Source: Marinobacter fonticola (GTDB taxonomy: Bacteria > Pseudomonadota > Gammaproteobacteria > Pseudomonadales > Oleiphilaceae). Taken from it: DNA of 64,000 nt. This document shows positions 52,797 to 63,449 of the stretch, piece by piece. The number at the start of each line of letters is the position of its first letter. Positions within the stretch are counted from its first letter, which is position 1. The translations under genes were made by a program, and so were the position numbers. The notes beneath the pieces are model-generated. The model was not told the DNA's origin. It did no database searches and worked only from the letters and a program-made list of their open reading frames with translations. The DNA is taken from the NCBI RefSeq assembly GCF_008122265.1, contig NZ_CP043042.1, forward strand, positions 868,001 to 932,000. The letters run 5' to 3'.

Positions 52797-54482
52797 TTAC
52801 ATCTCTTCCGGCGCGCTGACGCCAATCAAATCCAGACCGTTGACCAAGACCTGCTTTACCGCGAGGCACAGGGCGACGCGGGCATCCCGAAGCTCAGGCT
52901 CATCCACCAACACCTTGTGAGCGTTGTAATAGGTGTGGAACTGGCCGGCCAAATCCCGCAGGTAATGCGTCAGGTGGTGCGGTTCGCGCTGGACGGCAGC
53001 GCTGGCGATCAGCTCTGGGTACTGGGCCAGGCGATTCGCCAGGTCCCGCTCCTCTTCAAGCTCCAGGCCGTCCAGCTTGTGGGCAAAACGTTTGGTCTCG
53101 ACCTTAACGCCCAGTCCGTCCAGTTTGCGCAACATGCTGCTAATTCGGGCATGGGCGTATTGCACATAGTAGACGGGGTTTTCATTGGATTGGGAGCGAG
53201 CCAGGTCAATGTCGAAGGTCAGTTGCGAATCGACCCGGCGCGCAGCCAGGAAGAAACGAGTGGCGTCACGGCCCACTTCGTCGATCAGATCGCGCAGGGT
53301 GACGTAGCTGCCGGCGCGCTTGGACAGTTTTACCTCGACGCCAGAACGTGTCACCAGCACCATCTGATGCAGAACGTAATCCGGCCAGCCCTCGGGGATG
53401 CCTGCACTCAACGCCTGGAGTCCGGCCCGGACGCGGGTGACCGTAGAATGGTGGTCGGCACCTTGTTCGTTAATGACGGTGGTAAAGCCACGCTGCCATT
53501 TGTCCAGGTGGTAGGCCACATCCGGCAGGAAATAGGTGTAGCCACCGTCGGATTTACGCATCACCCGGTCTTTGTCGTCGCCGAATTCCGTCGTACGCAA
53601 CCACAAAGCGTCATCCTTTTCGTAGGTATAGCCATTCTCGCTCAGCTTCTCGACCGCCTCGGCTACTTTGCCGTCGTTGTACAGCGAGGATTCGAGGAAA
53701 TAGACGTCGAATTCGACGCCGAAGGCTTTCAGGTCGAGATCCTGTTCGCGCCGCAGGTACGCCACGGCGAACGCCTTGATGGCATCTAAATCATCGGCAT
53801 CGCCTTTGGCGGTCACTTCCCGGTCGTCGGCGGACACGGTTTCTTTGGCCAGATAAGCCTTGGCGACATCGGTAATATAGTCGCCGCGGTAGCCATCCTT
53901 CGGCCAGCCGGCATCTTCCGGCGTCATGCCTTTGGTACGGGCCTGAACCGACAAAGCCAAGTTGTCGATCTGGGCGCCGGCATCGTTGTAGTAGAACTCG
54001 CGGGTCACGCGGTAGCCGTTGGCTTCCAGTAACCGGGCCAGGCAGTCACCGATTGCAGCCCCCCGGCCGTGACCGACGTGGAGAGGGCCGGTGGGATTGG
54101 CGGAAACGAATTCGATCTGGACGGACTCGTCCTTGCCCGAATCGTTGCGGCCGAAGGTTTCTCCGGCTTCGATAATGGTGCGGACGATATCGAAGCTGCT
54201 GGCGTCGCTCATGAAAAAGTTGATGAATCCGGGCCCGGCGATCTCCACCTTGGCGACGCTTTCATTTTTTGGCAGCTTGTCGATGATCGTCTCGGCCAGC
54301 TGTCGCGGTGGTTTTCCGGCTACTTTCGCGGTGGCTAAGGCGATGTTCGTTGCAAAGTCGCCGTGGGCCTTGTCGCGTGTATTGTCCACATTGGGCGTGA
54401 AGGTCTGGTCAGACGGCAGAACGCCATCAGCCTGGAGCGCCGCAATAGCGGCTTCAAGTAGCTGGATTACCGTGTCTTTCAT
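52797..54482 (-). CDS. argS: Arginyl-tRNA synthetase
   Basis: Class I synthetase charging tRNA-Arg. The 561-residue protein has an N-terminal Add-1 domain ([15 protein letters not shown]), the HIGH-type motif [17 protein letters not shown], and a KMSKS-like loop [17 protein letters not shown], then a C-terminal anticodon-binding DALR domain. Length is close to E. coli ArgS (577). The gene precedes ftsN-like on the same strand with a 38-base gap. Confidence 0.96.
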   Translation of the reverse strand: MKDTVIQLLEAAIAALQADGVLPSDQTFTPNVDNTRDKAHGDFATNIALATAKVAGKPPRQLAETIIDKLPKNESVAKVEIAGPGFINFFMSDASSFDIVRTIIEAGETFGRNDSGKDESVQIEFVSANPTGPLHVGHGRGAAIGDCLARLLEANGYRVTREFYYNDAGAQIDNLALSVQARTKGMTPEDAGWPKDGYRGDYITDVAKAYLAKETVSADDREVTAKGDADDLDAIKAFAVAYLRREQDLDLKAFGVEFDVYFLESSLYNDGKVAEAVEKLSENGYTYEKDDALWLRTTEFGDDKDRVMRKSDGGYTYFLPDVAYHLDKWQRGFTTVINEQGADHHSTVTRVRAGLQALSAGIPEGWPDYVLHQMVLVTRSGVEVKLSKRAGSYVTLRDLIDEVGRDATRFFLAARRVDSQLTFDIDLARSQSNENPVYYVQYAHARISSMLRKLDGLGVKVETKRFAHKLDGLELEEERDLANRLAQYPELIASAAVQREPHHLTHYLRDLAGQFHTYYNAHKVLVDEPELRDARVALCLAVKQVLVNGLDLIGVSAPEEM

Positions 54483-54859
54483 ACTGGCAGATGACTCAGT
54501 CGGATCGGAGCATGGATAGGGGCCGCGGCCCCCGCTATCGGGGACGGCGTATTATCGCGGAAAAATGGGCTTTTAATCAAAGAAGCCAGACAGTTTTGCC
54601 GGGCTTCCTCAATTTCTCTGACTTAAATTTCTAAAATTGCTGCAGCTATTTCTTCCTTCGTGTACGCACAGCTGCTGTAACGGTGGCTGAAGCCAAGCCA
54701 TCGCTGTGATTTGCGTATATGCAGGTGTTGAGCTTTTCTAAATGCCAGGCGCCCCGATAGTGCCTTTGACTTTGCGGTTTATAGTGCTCAGATCATAGCA
54801 TAACGTGAAAAAACGCTAATCTTGAACGGTATGATTTATGCAAAAGTTTGTAACCGTTC
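54483..54859. other. Intergenic region between argS and priA
   Basis: These 377 bases are AT-rich over most of their length and hold no open frame with start signals. They contain a GC-rich inverted repeat near 54520-54545 (GGGGCCGCGGCCCC). The argS promoter must lie here. No terminator for priA is clear. Confidence 0.5.
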
Positions 54860-57025
54860 TCATCCCGTTTCCAGCGGATCTACGTCGATCTGCCATTTCA
54901 GGGAGGCGGGCTTTTTGCGGTCGTCGAGGTGTAGGCAAAGCGCAGACAAATGGCGCTGCAGAGGGCCTTTTTGATCGCTGACCAGGACGAGTTGAGCGCG
55001 GTGGCGGTCGGCGCGTCGGGCGATGACCGCCGGTAGCGGGCCCCAGATTTCAAGATCTTGGCCTTGCAGGCGGCTTTTCGCTTCATCGAGAAAGGCGAGA
55101 CTTTCCTCCATAGTAGCGGCTTCGGCTCGTAATAAAGCCATCGCACGAAAAGGGGGGAGTTGGACGGCGCGCCGTTCGCTCAGAATGTGTTCGGCCATAG
55201 CCAGGTAGTCGCCGGTGCAGAGCTGGTTTAAAAGGGGATGGTCGCTGTGGCAGGTCTGGATGAGTACGGCGCCAGGAATGCGCCCGCGGCCAGCCCTGCC
55301 GCTAACCTGAAGTAGGGTCTGGATCAGCTGTTCCGGCGCTCGGAAATCGACGCTGAACAACCCGCCATCAGCGTTGACGACGACCACCAGGGATACGTTG
55401 GGGAAGTCGTGACCTTTGGCTAGCATTTGGGTACCGACGAGGATGCAGGGCGCGCCGCTATTGACCGTGTTCAGGATGCGATCGATGCTGCCGCGTGTTC
55501 GGGTGCTATCCCTGTCGACTCGTATAACGGGCGTTTCGGGGAACGTGGCCTGGAGAACGTCTTCGGTCCTTTCGGTGCCCTGGCCGACCGGGCTGTAGGC
55601 CTCGCTTGCACACTCCGGACAGGTGACCGGCGCTGCGGTCTGATAGTCGCAGTGATGGCAGCGTAGGGCCCGGTCGCGCCGGTGGTAGGTCAGGCGTGAG
55701 TCGCAGCGCGGGCATTCGCTGATATGGCCGCAGTCGAAACACATCATTACCGGCGCGAAGCCCCGGCGATTGACAAAAACCAGCACCTGCTCCTTACGGT
55801 TTATGCGTTCGCGAATGGCCTGAATTGTGCGATTCGATAGACCGCCTTCGAGTGGGCGGCTGCGGATATCCTGCAGTCGAAGCGCCGGAGGGCGAGCGTC
55901 GCCCACGCGCTCTTCCAGTCGAACCAGCGTGTACTTACCGGAGGTTGTGTTTTGGTACGACTCGATCGACGGTGTGGCAGAGCCGAGCAGCACCGGGCAT
56001 TGGTTGAGGTGGGCGCGGTAGACGGCAAGGTCGCGTCCGGAATAGCGAAATCCTTCGCCTTGCTTGAACGACGTATCGTGCTCCTCGTCGACGACGATCG
56101 CTCCCAGCGCAGTGAACGGCAGAGTGACTGCGGAGCGTGTGCCGATAACGATGACGGGATCGCCACGACGGATCCGGAGCCAGGTCTGTAGGCGTTCGCT
56201 ATCGTTGAGGGCCGAGTGCCAGACGCGAATGCGGTCACCAAAGTAACGGGTGAACCGGCTCACAGTCTGGGGTGTAAGGTTGATTTCCGGTACCAAAACC
56301 AACGCTTGTTGGTCAGGTTCCAGGTAGCGCTCAAGATAGTGGAGGTAGATTTCGGTCTTACCGCTACCGGTGATGCCGTAGAGAAGGGCTGCACTAAAGC
56401 CTTTTGCGGGCGAGGGAAGTTCGCTGAAGGCTATATTCTGGGCTGGAGTCAGCGGTGGTAGTTTCTCCACTGGCGCTGCGGCTTGGGCTTTTTGTGCCGT
56501 TTTTTCGATGAGCTGCCGCCGTTCCAAATTGCGAATCTGATCGAGTGAGTAACCTGCGGCCTGAATAGTGCTTTGACTCGTAGGTTCCGGTTGTGCTCTG
56601 AGCCAGCTAAGCAATGCCTTTTGGCGGTGGGCCTGGGCCGGAAGGTCGTCATCCGTTGACGCCCGACGCGCCTGCCAGGCAGGCTCTTCCGTGGCTTCAG
56701 CGGGCCGGCCCCGGCGCAGCGCCGGCGGCAGGCTCATAAAAAGACACTCACCCAACGGGTGCTGATAATAGGCAGCGGCCCACTGCATCAGTTGACGGGT
56801 TTCCGGGGGCAGAGCCGGCCAGGGTTCGAGGGCTTCGGTGATCTGGCGCAATGTGATGTTGGCAGGAGGCTCGACGCCGGTCTCGACAACCAGGCCTACC
56901 AGTGACTGGCGGCCAAAGGGCACACGTACCCGTTGCCCGGGTTCCAGTTCCACACCTGGCGGGATCTGGTAGTCGAATAGTCTGCGCAAAGGGCGGGACA
57001 GCGCAATACGTGCCGTCTGAATCAC
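54860..57025 (-). CDS. priA: Primosomal helicase PriA
   Basis: Restarts stalled replication forks. The 721-residue product has the N-terminal 3'-end-binding domain (RVRVPFGRQSLVGLV), Walker A GITGSGKTE near residue 215, DEEH in VVDEEHDTSF, the zinc-binding cysteine clusters CFDCGHISECPRC and CHHCDY...CPEC, and helicase motifs GTQMLAKGHDFPN and QVSGRAGRG. GTG 57025 has GGAG 6 bases upstream. Length equals E. coli PriA (732) closely. Divergent from rpmE, the usual neighbour. Confidence 0.96.
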   Translation of the reverse strand: MIQTARIALSRPLRRLFDYQIPPGVELEPGQRVRVPFGRQSLVGLVVETGVEPPANITLRQITEALEPWPALPPETRQLMQWAAAYYQHPLGECLFMSLPPALRRGRPAEATEEPAWQARRASTDDDLPAQAHRQKALLSWLRAQPEPTSQSTIQAAGYSLDQIRNLERRQLIEKTAQKAQAAAPVEKLPPLTPAQNIAFSELPSPAKGFSAALLYGITGSGKTEIYLHYLERYLEPDQQALVLVPEINLTPQTVSRFTRYFGDRIRVWHSALNDSERLQTWLRIRRGDPVIVIGTRSAVTLPFTALGAIVVDEEHDTSFKQGEGFRYSGRDLAVYRAHLNQCPVLLGSATPSIESYQNTTSGKYTLVRLEERVGDARPPALRLQDIRSRPLEGGLSNRTIQAIRERINRKEQVLVFVNRRGFAPVMMCFDCGHISECPRCDSRLTYHRRDRALRCHHCDYQTAAPVTCPECASEAYSPVGQGTERTEDVLQATFPETPVIRVDRDSTRTRGSIDRILNTVNSGAPCILVGTQMLAKGHDFPNVSLVVVVNADGGLFSVDFRAPEQLIQTLLQVSGRAGRGRIPGAVLIQTCHSDHPLLNQLCTGDYLAMAEHILSERRAVQLPPFRAMALLRAEAATMEESLAFLDEAKSRLQGQDLEIWGPLPAVIARRADRHRAQLVLVSDQKGPLQRHLSALCLHLDDRKKPASLKWQIDVDPLETG

Positions 57026-57085
57026 AAAGGCTCCGCTACGAGAAGAAAGGCGCAGTATAGGGGAAGATCACGATCCCCTCATCTA

Positions 57086-57113
57086 TTGCGATCAAGCCGG
57101 TTTCTGATATGAT
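57086..57113 (+). promoter_or_regulatory. Candidate sigma-70 promoter of rpmE
   Basis: TTGCGA and TATGAT are separated by 16 bases and sit about 110 bases before the rpmE start. Both boxes fit the consensus at four and five of six positions. Confidence 0.35.
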
Positions 57114-57221
57114 TGCCGCCCTGATTTCGGCGGTATTGTTCGTTTTTTGCTCGCCGGATTTTTTCAATATGCGGTGCCTGGCAGCAGATCAGGTGGCGGC
57201 ATGGCCAGAGAGGTTTCCCTC

Positions 57222-57440
57222 ATGAGAGAAGGTATCCACCCCAAGTACGAAGACATTACTGCAACCTGCAGCTGCGGTAACGTCATCCAGACCCGTTCGA
57301 CCCTCGGTCGCGACATGCAGCTCGACGTGTGCTCGCAGTGTCACCCGTTCTACACCGGCAAGCAGAAGGTGATGGACACCGCGGGACGTATCGACCGGTT
57401 CCAGAAGCGTTTCGGCGGCCGTATCAAGAAAGGCAGCTGA
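57222..57440 (+). CDS. rpmE: Ribosomal protein bL31
   Basis: A 72-residue ribosomal protein of the 50S subunit. It starts [12 protein letters not shown] and carries the zinc-binding cysteine pattern CSCGN ... [13 protein letters not shown], so it is the Zn-binding (C+) form. ATG 57222 is used because AGAGG lies 8 bases upstream; an open reading to 57147 is an extension. A terminator follows. Confidence 0.97.
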   Translation: MREGIHPKYEDITATCSCGNVIQTRSTLGRDMQLDVCSQCHPFYTGKQKVMDTAGRIDRFQKRFGGRIKKGS

Positions 57441-57504
57441 TAGACTGTATTCGGCTGGCAGACAGTGCTGGCGAGAGCGGCAAGATGTTGCTGGCAGGAT
57501 TAGC

Positions 57505-57535
57505 AGAAAAGGCGCCTTACGAGGCGCCTTTTCTG
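57505..57535 (+). terminator. Rho-independent terminator after rpmE
   Basis: AAAAGGCGCC and GGCGCCTTTT form a perfect stem around a six-base loop, followed by TCTGTTTCT. It lies 65 bases after the rpmE stop. Confidence 0.88.
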
Positions 57536-57593
57536 TTTCTGGCAAACAGTCGGAATTTGGCGGTAAAGCTGGTTAGTATTTGCGCAGCGGCCC

Positions 57594-57622
57594 TTGTTTG
57601 GGTTGGGTAGTCACGCCATAAT
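57594..57622 (+). promoter_or_regulatory. Candidate promoter of the malic enzyme gene
   Basis: TTGTTT and CATAAT are spaced by 17 bases, about 165 bases before the malic enzyme start. The -10 box is five of six to consensus; the -35 box is weak. Confidence 0.35.
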
Positions 57623-57787
57623 GTCGCGCTCCCGTCAGCCTTGGCGGGACAATAAAGTGAGAGCAGTGTCGGAGGCTGTGCAGCGACGCATGGACGTCCT
57701 CTCAAATCATCCGAAAAACAGGATGGGAGGTCTCCGGCCAGTACAACGAATCTCCACCCTATTAACGTGACAAACGGAACAGTGGCA

Positions 57788-59053
57788 ATGTCTCAAGATC
57801 TGAAAGCAGCGGCCCTCGATTATCACGCCAACCCGCGCCCCGGTAAGCTGAGCGTTGAAATCACCAAGCCGACCCAGACCTCCCGCGATCTTTCCCTGGC
57901 TTACAGCCCAGGTGTAGCGGAGCCGGTTCGCGAGATCGCAAAAGACCCCGAGAATGCATACAAGTACACCGCCAAAGGGAACCTGGTGGCTGTCATTTCC
58001 GATGGTACCGCTATTCTCGGTCTGGGTAATCTGGGCCCGCTGGCCAGTAAGCCGGTAATGGAAGGTAAAGGCGTTCTGTTCAAGCGTTTCGCCGGTATCG
58101 ATGTTTTCGATATCGAGGTCAATTCCGAGAGTCCCCAGGCATTCATCGAGACTGTGGCGCGCATCGCGGACACGTTTGGTGGTATCAACCTGGAGGACAT
58201 CAAGGCGCCGGAATGCTTTGAGATTGAGCGCGCCCTGAAAGAACAGTGCAACATTCCTATTTTCCATGACGACCAGCATGGCACGGCGATCGTAACGGCC
58301 GCCGGTATGCTGAATGCGTTGGAGCTTCAGGGTAAAACGCCGGAAGAAGCCAAGGTGGTATGCCTCGGTGCCGGTGCAGCGGCGATTGCCTGCATGAAGC
58401 TGTTGATCAGCTGTGGCATCAAGTCTGAAAACATCTACATGCTCGACCGCAAAGGCGTTATTCACGCCGGTCGCGACGATTTGAACCAGTATAAGGCCAT
58501 GTTCGCCAACGAGACGGACAAGCGTACTCTCGACGATGCGATCGATGGCGCCGATGTATTCCTGGGGCTATCCGGTCCTGATCTGCTGACCGCCGATCAG
58601 CTCAAGAAAATGGCGGCGAATCCAATCGTTTTTGCCTGTTCGAACCCGGATCCTGAAATTAGCCCCGAAGTCGCTTTGGCGGCTCGCGATGACCTGATCA
58701 TGGCAACGGGGCGCTCGGATTATCCGAACCAGGTCAATAACGTGCTGGGCTTCCCGTTCATCTTCCGTGGAGCACTGGATGTCCGTGCCACCGCTATCAA
58801 CGAAGAGATGAAAGTGGCTGCGGTTCTCGCGATCCGTGCCCTGGCCAAAGAGCCGGTGCCCAAGGAGATCTGCGAAGCCTACGGCGTGGAAAGTTTTGAG
58901 TTCGGCAAGAACTACATTATTCCCAAGCCGATGGATGTGCGTCTGCTCGAGTTCGTTCCGGCGGCGGTGGCCAAGGCTGCTGTCGATTCTGGGGTGGCTC
59001 GCCATGCCTACCCGGCGCATTATCCGCTGAAGTCGCTCGACGACATCAAGTAA
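57788..59053 (+). CDS. maeB: NADP-type malic enzyme, short form without PTA domain
   Basis: Oxidatively decarboxylates malate to pyruvate. The 421-residue protein has the malic N-terminal block SLAYSPGVAEPVREI, IFHDDQHGTAIV, and the Rossmann site VVCLGAGAAAIACMKLL. It lacks the C-terminal phosphotransacetylase domain found in E. coli MaeB (759), agreeing with the short form. The ATG at 57788 has GGAA about 8 bases upstream. It lies between rpmE and the convergent mrcA, as I recall for Pseudomonas. Confidence 0.93.
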   Translation: MSQDLKAAALDYHANPRPGKLSVEITKPTQTSRDLSLAYSPGVAEPVREIAKDPENAYKYTAKGNLVAVISDGTAILGLGNLGPLASKPVMEGKGVLFKRFAGIDVFDIEVNSESPQAFIETVARIADTFGGINLEDIKAPECFEIERALKEQCNIPIFHDDQHGTAIVTAAGMLNALELQGKTPEEAKVVCLGAGAAAIACMKLLISCGIKSENIYMLDRKGVIHAGRDDLNQYKAMFANETDKRTLDDAIDGADVFLGLSGPDLLTADQLKKMAANPIVFACSNPDPEISPEVALAARDDLIMATGRSDYPNQVNNVLGFPFIFRGALDVRATAINEEMKVAAVLAIRALAKEPVPKEICEAYGVESFEFGKNYIIPKPMDVRLLEFVPAAVAKAAVDSGVARHAYPAHYPLKSLDDIK

Positions 59054-59068
59054 GGCCTGCCAATCGAC

Positions 59069-59101
59069 AAAGAACCCGCCAATCGGCGGGTTCTTTGTTT
59101 C
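59069..59101. terminator. Terminator between the malic enzyme gene and mrcA
   Basis: AAAGAACCCGCC pairs perfectly with GGCGGGTTCTTT around AATC and is followed by GTTTCT. It may serve both convergent genes. Confidence 0.88.
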
Positions 59102-59184
59102 TGCTGTCATATCCCTTCACCAACTATCTCTTCACCAACGTTGCCGCCTGTCAGCGTGATGGTGCGGTGGCATGCCGGTTAAGC

Positions 59185-61629
59185 CTAGAAGAGCTCCTGA
59201 GGAAGCATGGTATCGCCATCTTCGCCGGTTTGGATGGCATCCGATGACTGCTGGGCTGGCACGTTTTCTTCCCGAAACAGTTCGAATACAGCATTGGTAT
59301 TGCCGGGCGCGGCGCGCTCGCCCGTTTCCGGATCGATCTTGACCGTCACGATGCCGTTGGGGCGTGGCATGTGGGCGGGCGGCTTATCCGCCAGGGCGAC
59401 CTCCATGTAGTCGAGCCATATCGGCAGCGCGGCAACAGCGCCATATTCGCCGCGACCCATGGGGCGCGGCTGGTCAAACCCGACCCAGGCCGTGGTGGCA
59501 ACCGAGTGGTTGAAACCGGAGAACCAAGCGTCCCGCTGTTCGTTTGTCGTGCCTGTCTTGCCAGCGATGTCGTCACGATTAAGGGCAAGAGCCCGACGTC
59601 CGGTGCCGCGCTTGATAACGTCGCGCAACATTGAATGCAGGATATAGACTGATCGCTCATCGGCCAGCCGGGGCGCGATCTGGATGGCTGGAAAGCCAAC
59701 CTCCGGTGTTGGGGTCTGTTGGGCGATTTCGGCACAATTGTCATCGCACTGGATGATACTCGGCGCTGCATACACGATATTGCCGCGGCTATCTTCGATA
59801 CGCTCGATCAGATACGGCTTGACGTCATAGCCGCCATTGGCGATGACCGCAAAGCCTCGGGCAACCTCCATCGGCGTCAGCAGTCCGCTGCCCAGGGCCA
59901 GCGAAAGATCTTTCTGCATCTGGGTCGTGTTGATCTTCAGCTGGTTCAAGTAGTCGATGGCGTAGTCGATGCCGACCGAGCGGAGGAGGCGGATAGAGAC
60001 CAGGTTGCGGGAGCGATAGAGCGCCTCCCTCAAGCGGGTGGGTCCGTAGAACTCGCCGCTGGAATTTTCTGGCCGCCAAATCGTCTCCAGGCTCGCATCA
60101 TCGAACACGATAGGGGCATCGTTAATCAGCGTTGCGGCCGTCTTGCCTTTTTCCAGGGCCGAAAGATAAAGGAACGGCTTGAAGTTTGAGCCAGGCTGGC
60201 GGCGTGCCTGGGTGGCCCGGTTGTACTTGGATTGCTGGAAGCTGTAGCCCCCCGAGAGCGCGAGAATGCCACCGCTCTGTGCGTCCAGTGAAATCAAGGA
60301 GCCTTGAACTTCCGGGAGCTGTGAAAGAGCGACACGAACTGCTTTCGGTTCGGCTTCCGCGGCTTGCTCAGTCACTTCTTGCTCATTGATCGCTTCCGCA
60401 TACACCACATCGCCAACGGCGAGCACATCGGCGGGTTTTTCAAGCGCTGGACCGCGCCGATCCTGGTTTTCATAGGTTCTGGCCCAGGCCATGGTTTCGA
60501 AGGGCATGGTGGCAGCGCCAAATTCCTGGGTGTAGACCTCTGCAGCGTCGTCCGTGAGAGAGGTCACGACGACGGGGCGTAGGGCTGCATAGGTTGGAAA
60601 ATTGCTGAGCGCCTCGGCGAGGTCGCCGGATTCGAGGGTGCTTTCGTCGAGTTCGCCAACGGCGCCACGGAATCCATGGCGTTGATCGTAGGCTTGTAGT
60701 CCGTTCTTTATTGCATGGTTGGCGGCTTGCTGGTTCTCGCTGTTAACGGTCAGGTGGACCGCGTAACCATCGGTATAGGCCTCATCGCCGAACCGTTGCA
60801 CCATTTCGCCCCGCGCCATTTCGGCAATGTAGTCCGCATTTAATTCGGTTTCCGCACCGTGGAAGCGGGCGGTGATCGGGGCACCGGAGGCCAGTTCGTA
60901 GGCGCTATTGGAGGCGAAGCCTAGCTCATTCATGCGCTGGAGGATCCAGTTACGACGGGCCAGGGCGCGCTCGGGGTCGGCCAAGGGGTTATAAGCAGAA
61001 GGGGCCTTGGGTAGGCCGGCCAGCATGGCCATCTGAGCGAGCTCCAGCTGTTTGACCGACTTGCCGTAATAGACGTGGGCGGCGGCTTCAATGCCGTAGG
61101 CGCGATTCCCCAGATATATCTTGTTTAGATACAGTTCCAGTATCTGGTCTTTAGGAAGTTCGCGCTCGATCTGAAAGGCTAGCAGTATCTCATTGAACTT
61201 GCGGATAAACGTACGATCACGTGTCAAAAAGTAATTTTTTGCAACCTGCATGGTGATGGTACTGCCCCCGGAACGGATCGAACCGGTAGATATCAGTTCG
61301 ACTGCAGCCCGCGCCAGGCCTTTGATGTCGACCCCGCTATGCTCGTAAAAACGTGCGTCTTCAGCGGCCAGGAACGCATGTAACTGAAGTGTTGGGATCT
61401 GTTCGATTGTGATCGGAGCCCTTCTCTTTTCACCGAATTCTGCTATTAATCTGTTGTCGCTGGAATAGACCCGAAGCGGCGTCTGGAGCCGGATGTCGAC
61501 GAGTTGTTCGACGCCGGGCAAACCGGGCCGCAAATAGAGATAAAAACTTGAGAGCACAATGGCGCCAAGTGAAATTCCTATTAGGAAGAACCAGGCCGTT
61601 ATGCGAGTAAAGCGGATCATTCGGGACAT
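59185..61629 (-). CDS. mrcA: Penicillin-binding protein 1A
   Basis: Bifunctional peptidoglycan glycosyltransferase and transpeptidase at the inner membrane. The 814-residue protein has one N-terminal membrane segment, the GT51 blocks EDARFYEHSGVD and GGSTITMQVAKN, an OB-like insert, and the transpeptidase motifs SNFK (SxxK), SRN and KTGT. It is divergent from pilMNO, the order seen in Pseudomonas, where the region is conserved. Length is close to E. coli PBP1a (850). The ATG at 61629 has no clear ribosome binding site. Confidence 0.95.
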   Translation of the reverse strand: MSRMIRFTRITAWFFLIGISLGAIVLSSFYLYLRPGLPGVEQLVDIRLQTPLRVYSSDNRLIAEFGEKRRAPITIEQIPTLQLHAFLAAEDARFYEHSGVDIKGLARAAVELISTGSIRSGGSTITMQVAKNYFLTRDRTFIRKFNEILLAFQIERELPKDQILELYLNKIYLGNRAYGIEAAAHVYYGKSVKQLELAQMAMLAGLPKAPSAYNPLADPERALARRNWILQRMNELGFASNSAYELASGAPITARFHGAETELNADYIAEMARGEMVQRFGDEAYTDGYAVHLTVNSENQQAANHAIKNGLQAYDQRHGFRGAVGELDESTLESGDLAEALSNFPTYAALRPVVVTSLTDDAAEVYTQEFGAATMPFETMAWARTYENQDRRGPALEKPADVLAVGDVVYAEAINEQEVTEQAAEAEPKAVRVALSQLPEVQGSLISLDAQSGGILALSGGYSFQQSKYNRATQARRQPGSNFKPFLYLSALEKGKTAATLINDAPIVFDDASLETIWRPENSSGEFYGPTRLREALYRSRNLVSIRLLRSVGIDYAIDYLNQLKINTTQMQKDLSLALGSGLLTPMEVARGFAVIANGGYDVKPYLIERIEDSRGNIVYAAPSIIQCDDNCAEIAQQTPTPEVGFPAIQIAPRLADERSVYILHSMLRDVIKRGTGRRALALNRDDIAGKTGTTNEQRDAWFSGFNHSVATTAWVGFDQPRPMGRGEYGAVAALPIWLDYMEVALADKPPAHMPRPNGIVTVKIDPETGERAAPGNTNAVFELFREENVPAQQSSDAIQTGEDGDTMLPQELF

Positions 61630-61806
61630 TTTTCTGACAACTGTTAGGTATAGGTCTATTATTTAAGAAATTGCTTTAAGAGTTTAACGCATCTTCCGAT
61701 GCTTCAGTGCCTTCCTTCCAATGAAAGAATGGGCATTGTAGACGCAAAGCAGAACAAATTCTCTTAAATAAAAAATACGTAACCGGGTGCATTTAACCAG
61801 GTATAG

Positions 61807-62882
<1,076 letters not shown>

Positions 62883-62883
<1 letters not shown>

Positions 62884-63449
62884 TGGCGAAGATTAACCTC
62901 AGACCCTGGCGCGAAGAGCTGCGGGCGGAGAAACAGCAGCAGTTCGTCGCGATGTTGCTGGGTGCCGTTATCGTTGCCGCCGGCCTCGGCTTTTTGTGGA
63001 ATACCAACCTGGATAATCGTATCGATTATCAGGAATCCCGCAACGCCTATATCGAAAGTGCCACGAAGGAGTTGGACTCGCAGATCAAGGAGATCGAAGA
63101 TCTGCGCCGCAAGCGCGACGAGTTGATTTCCCGGATGCAGGTTATTCAGGATCTTCAGGGCAAGCGGCCGGTTATCGTGCGCGTCTTCGACGAGCTGGTT
63201 AGGACCTTGCCTGACGGGCTGTTCTATATGGATTTGAAGAAAGCCGGTAACACCGTATCCATTGTGGGTATGGCTGAGTCAAATAGCCGGATTTCAAGTC
63301 TGATGCGGCAGTTCGATGAGTCGGAATGGTTTGCCAATCCCAACCTGACGAACGTGTCGTCGGCGGATGAACGCCGTGCCGGATACAGCCAGTTCAATCT
63401 CTCGGTCAACCAGAAGACGCCTGAGCCCGAAGTGGAGGAGAAGAAATGA
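62883..63449 (+). CDS. pilN: Type IV pilus assembly protein PilN
   Basis: A 188-residue bitopic protein whose conserved N-terminal INLRPWREELR segment binds PilM. One membrane span (about residues 24-42) precedes a periplasmic coiled coil and ferredoxin-like domain. Overlaps pilM (TGATG) and pilO (ATGA), so the three are translationally coupled. Length fits the family. Confidence 0.96.
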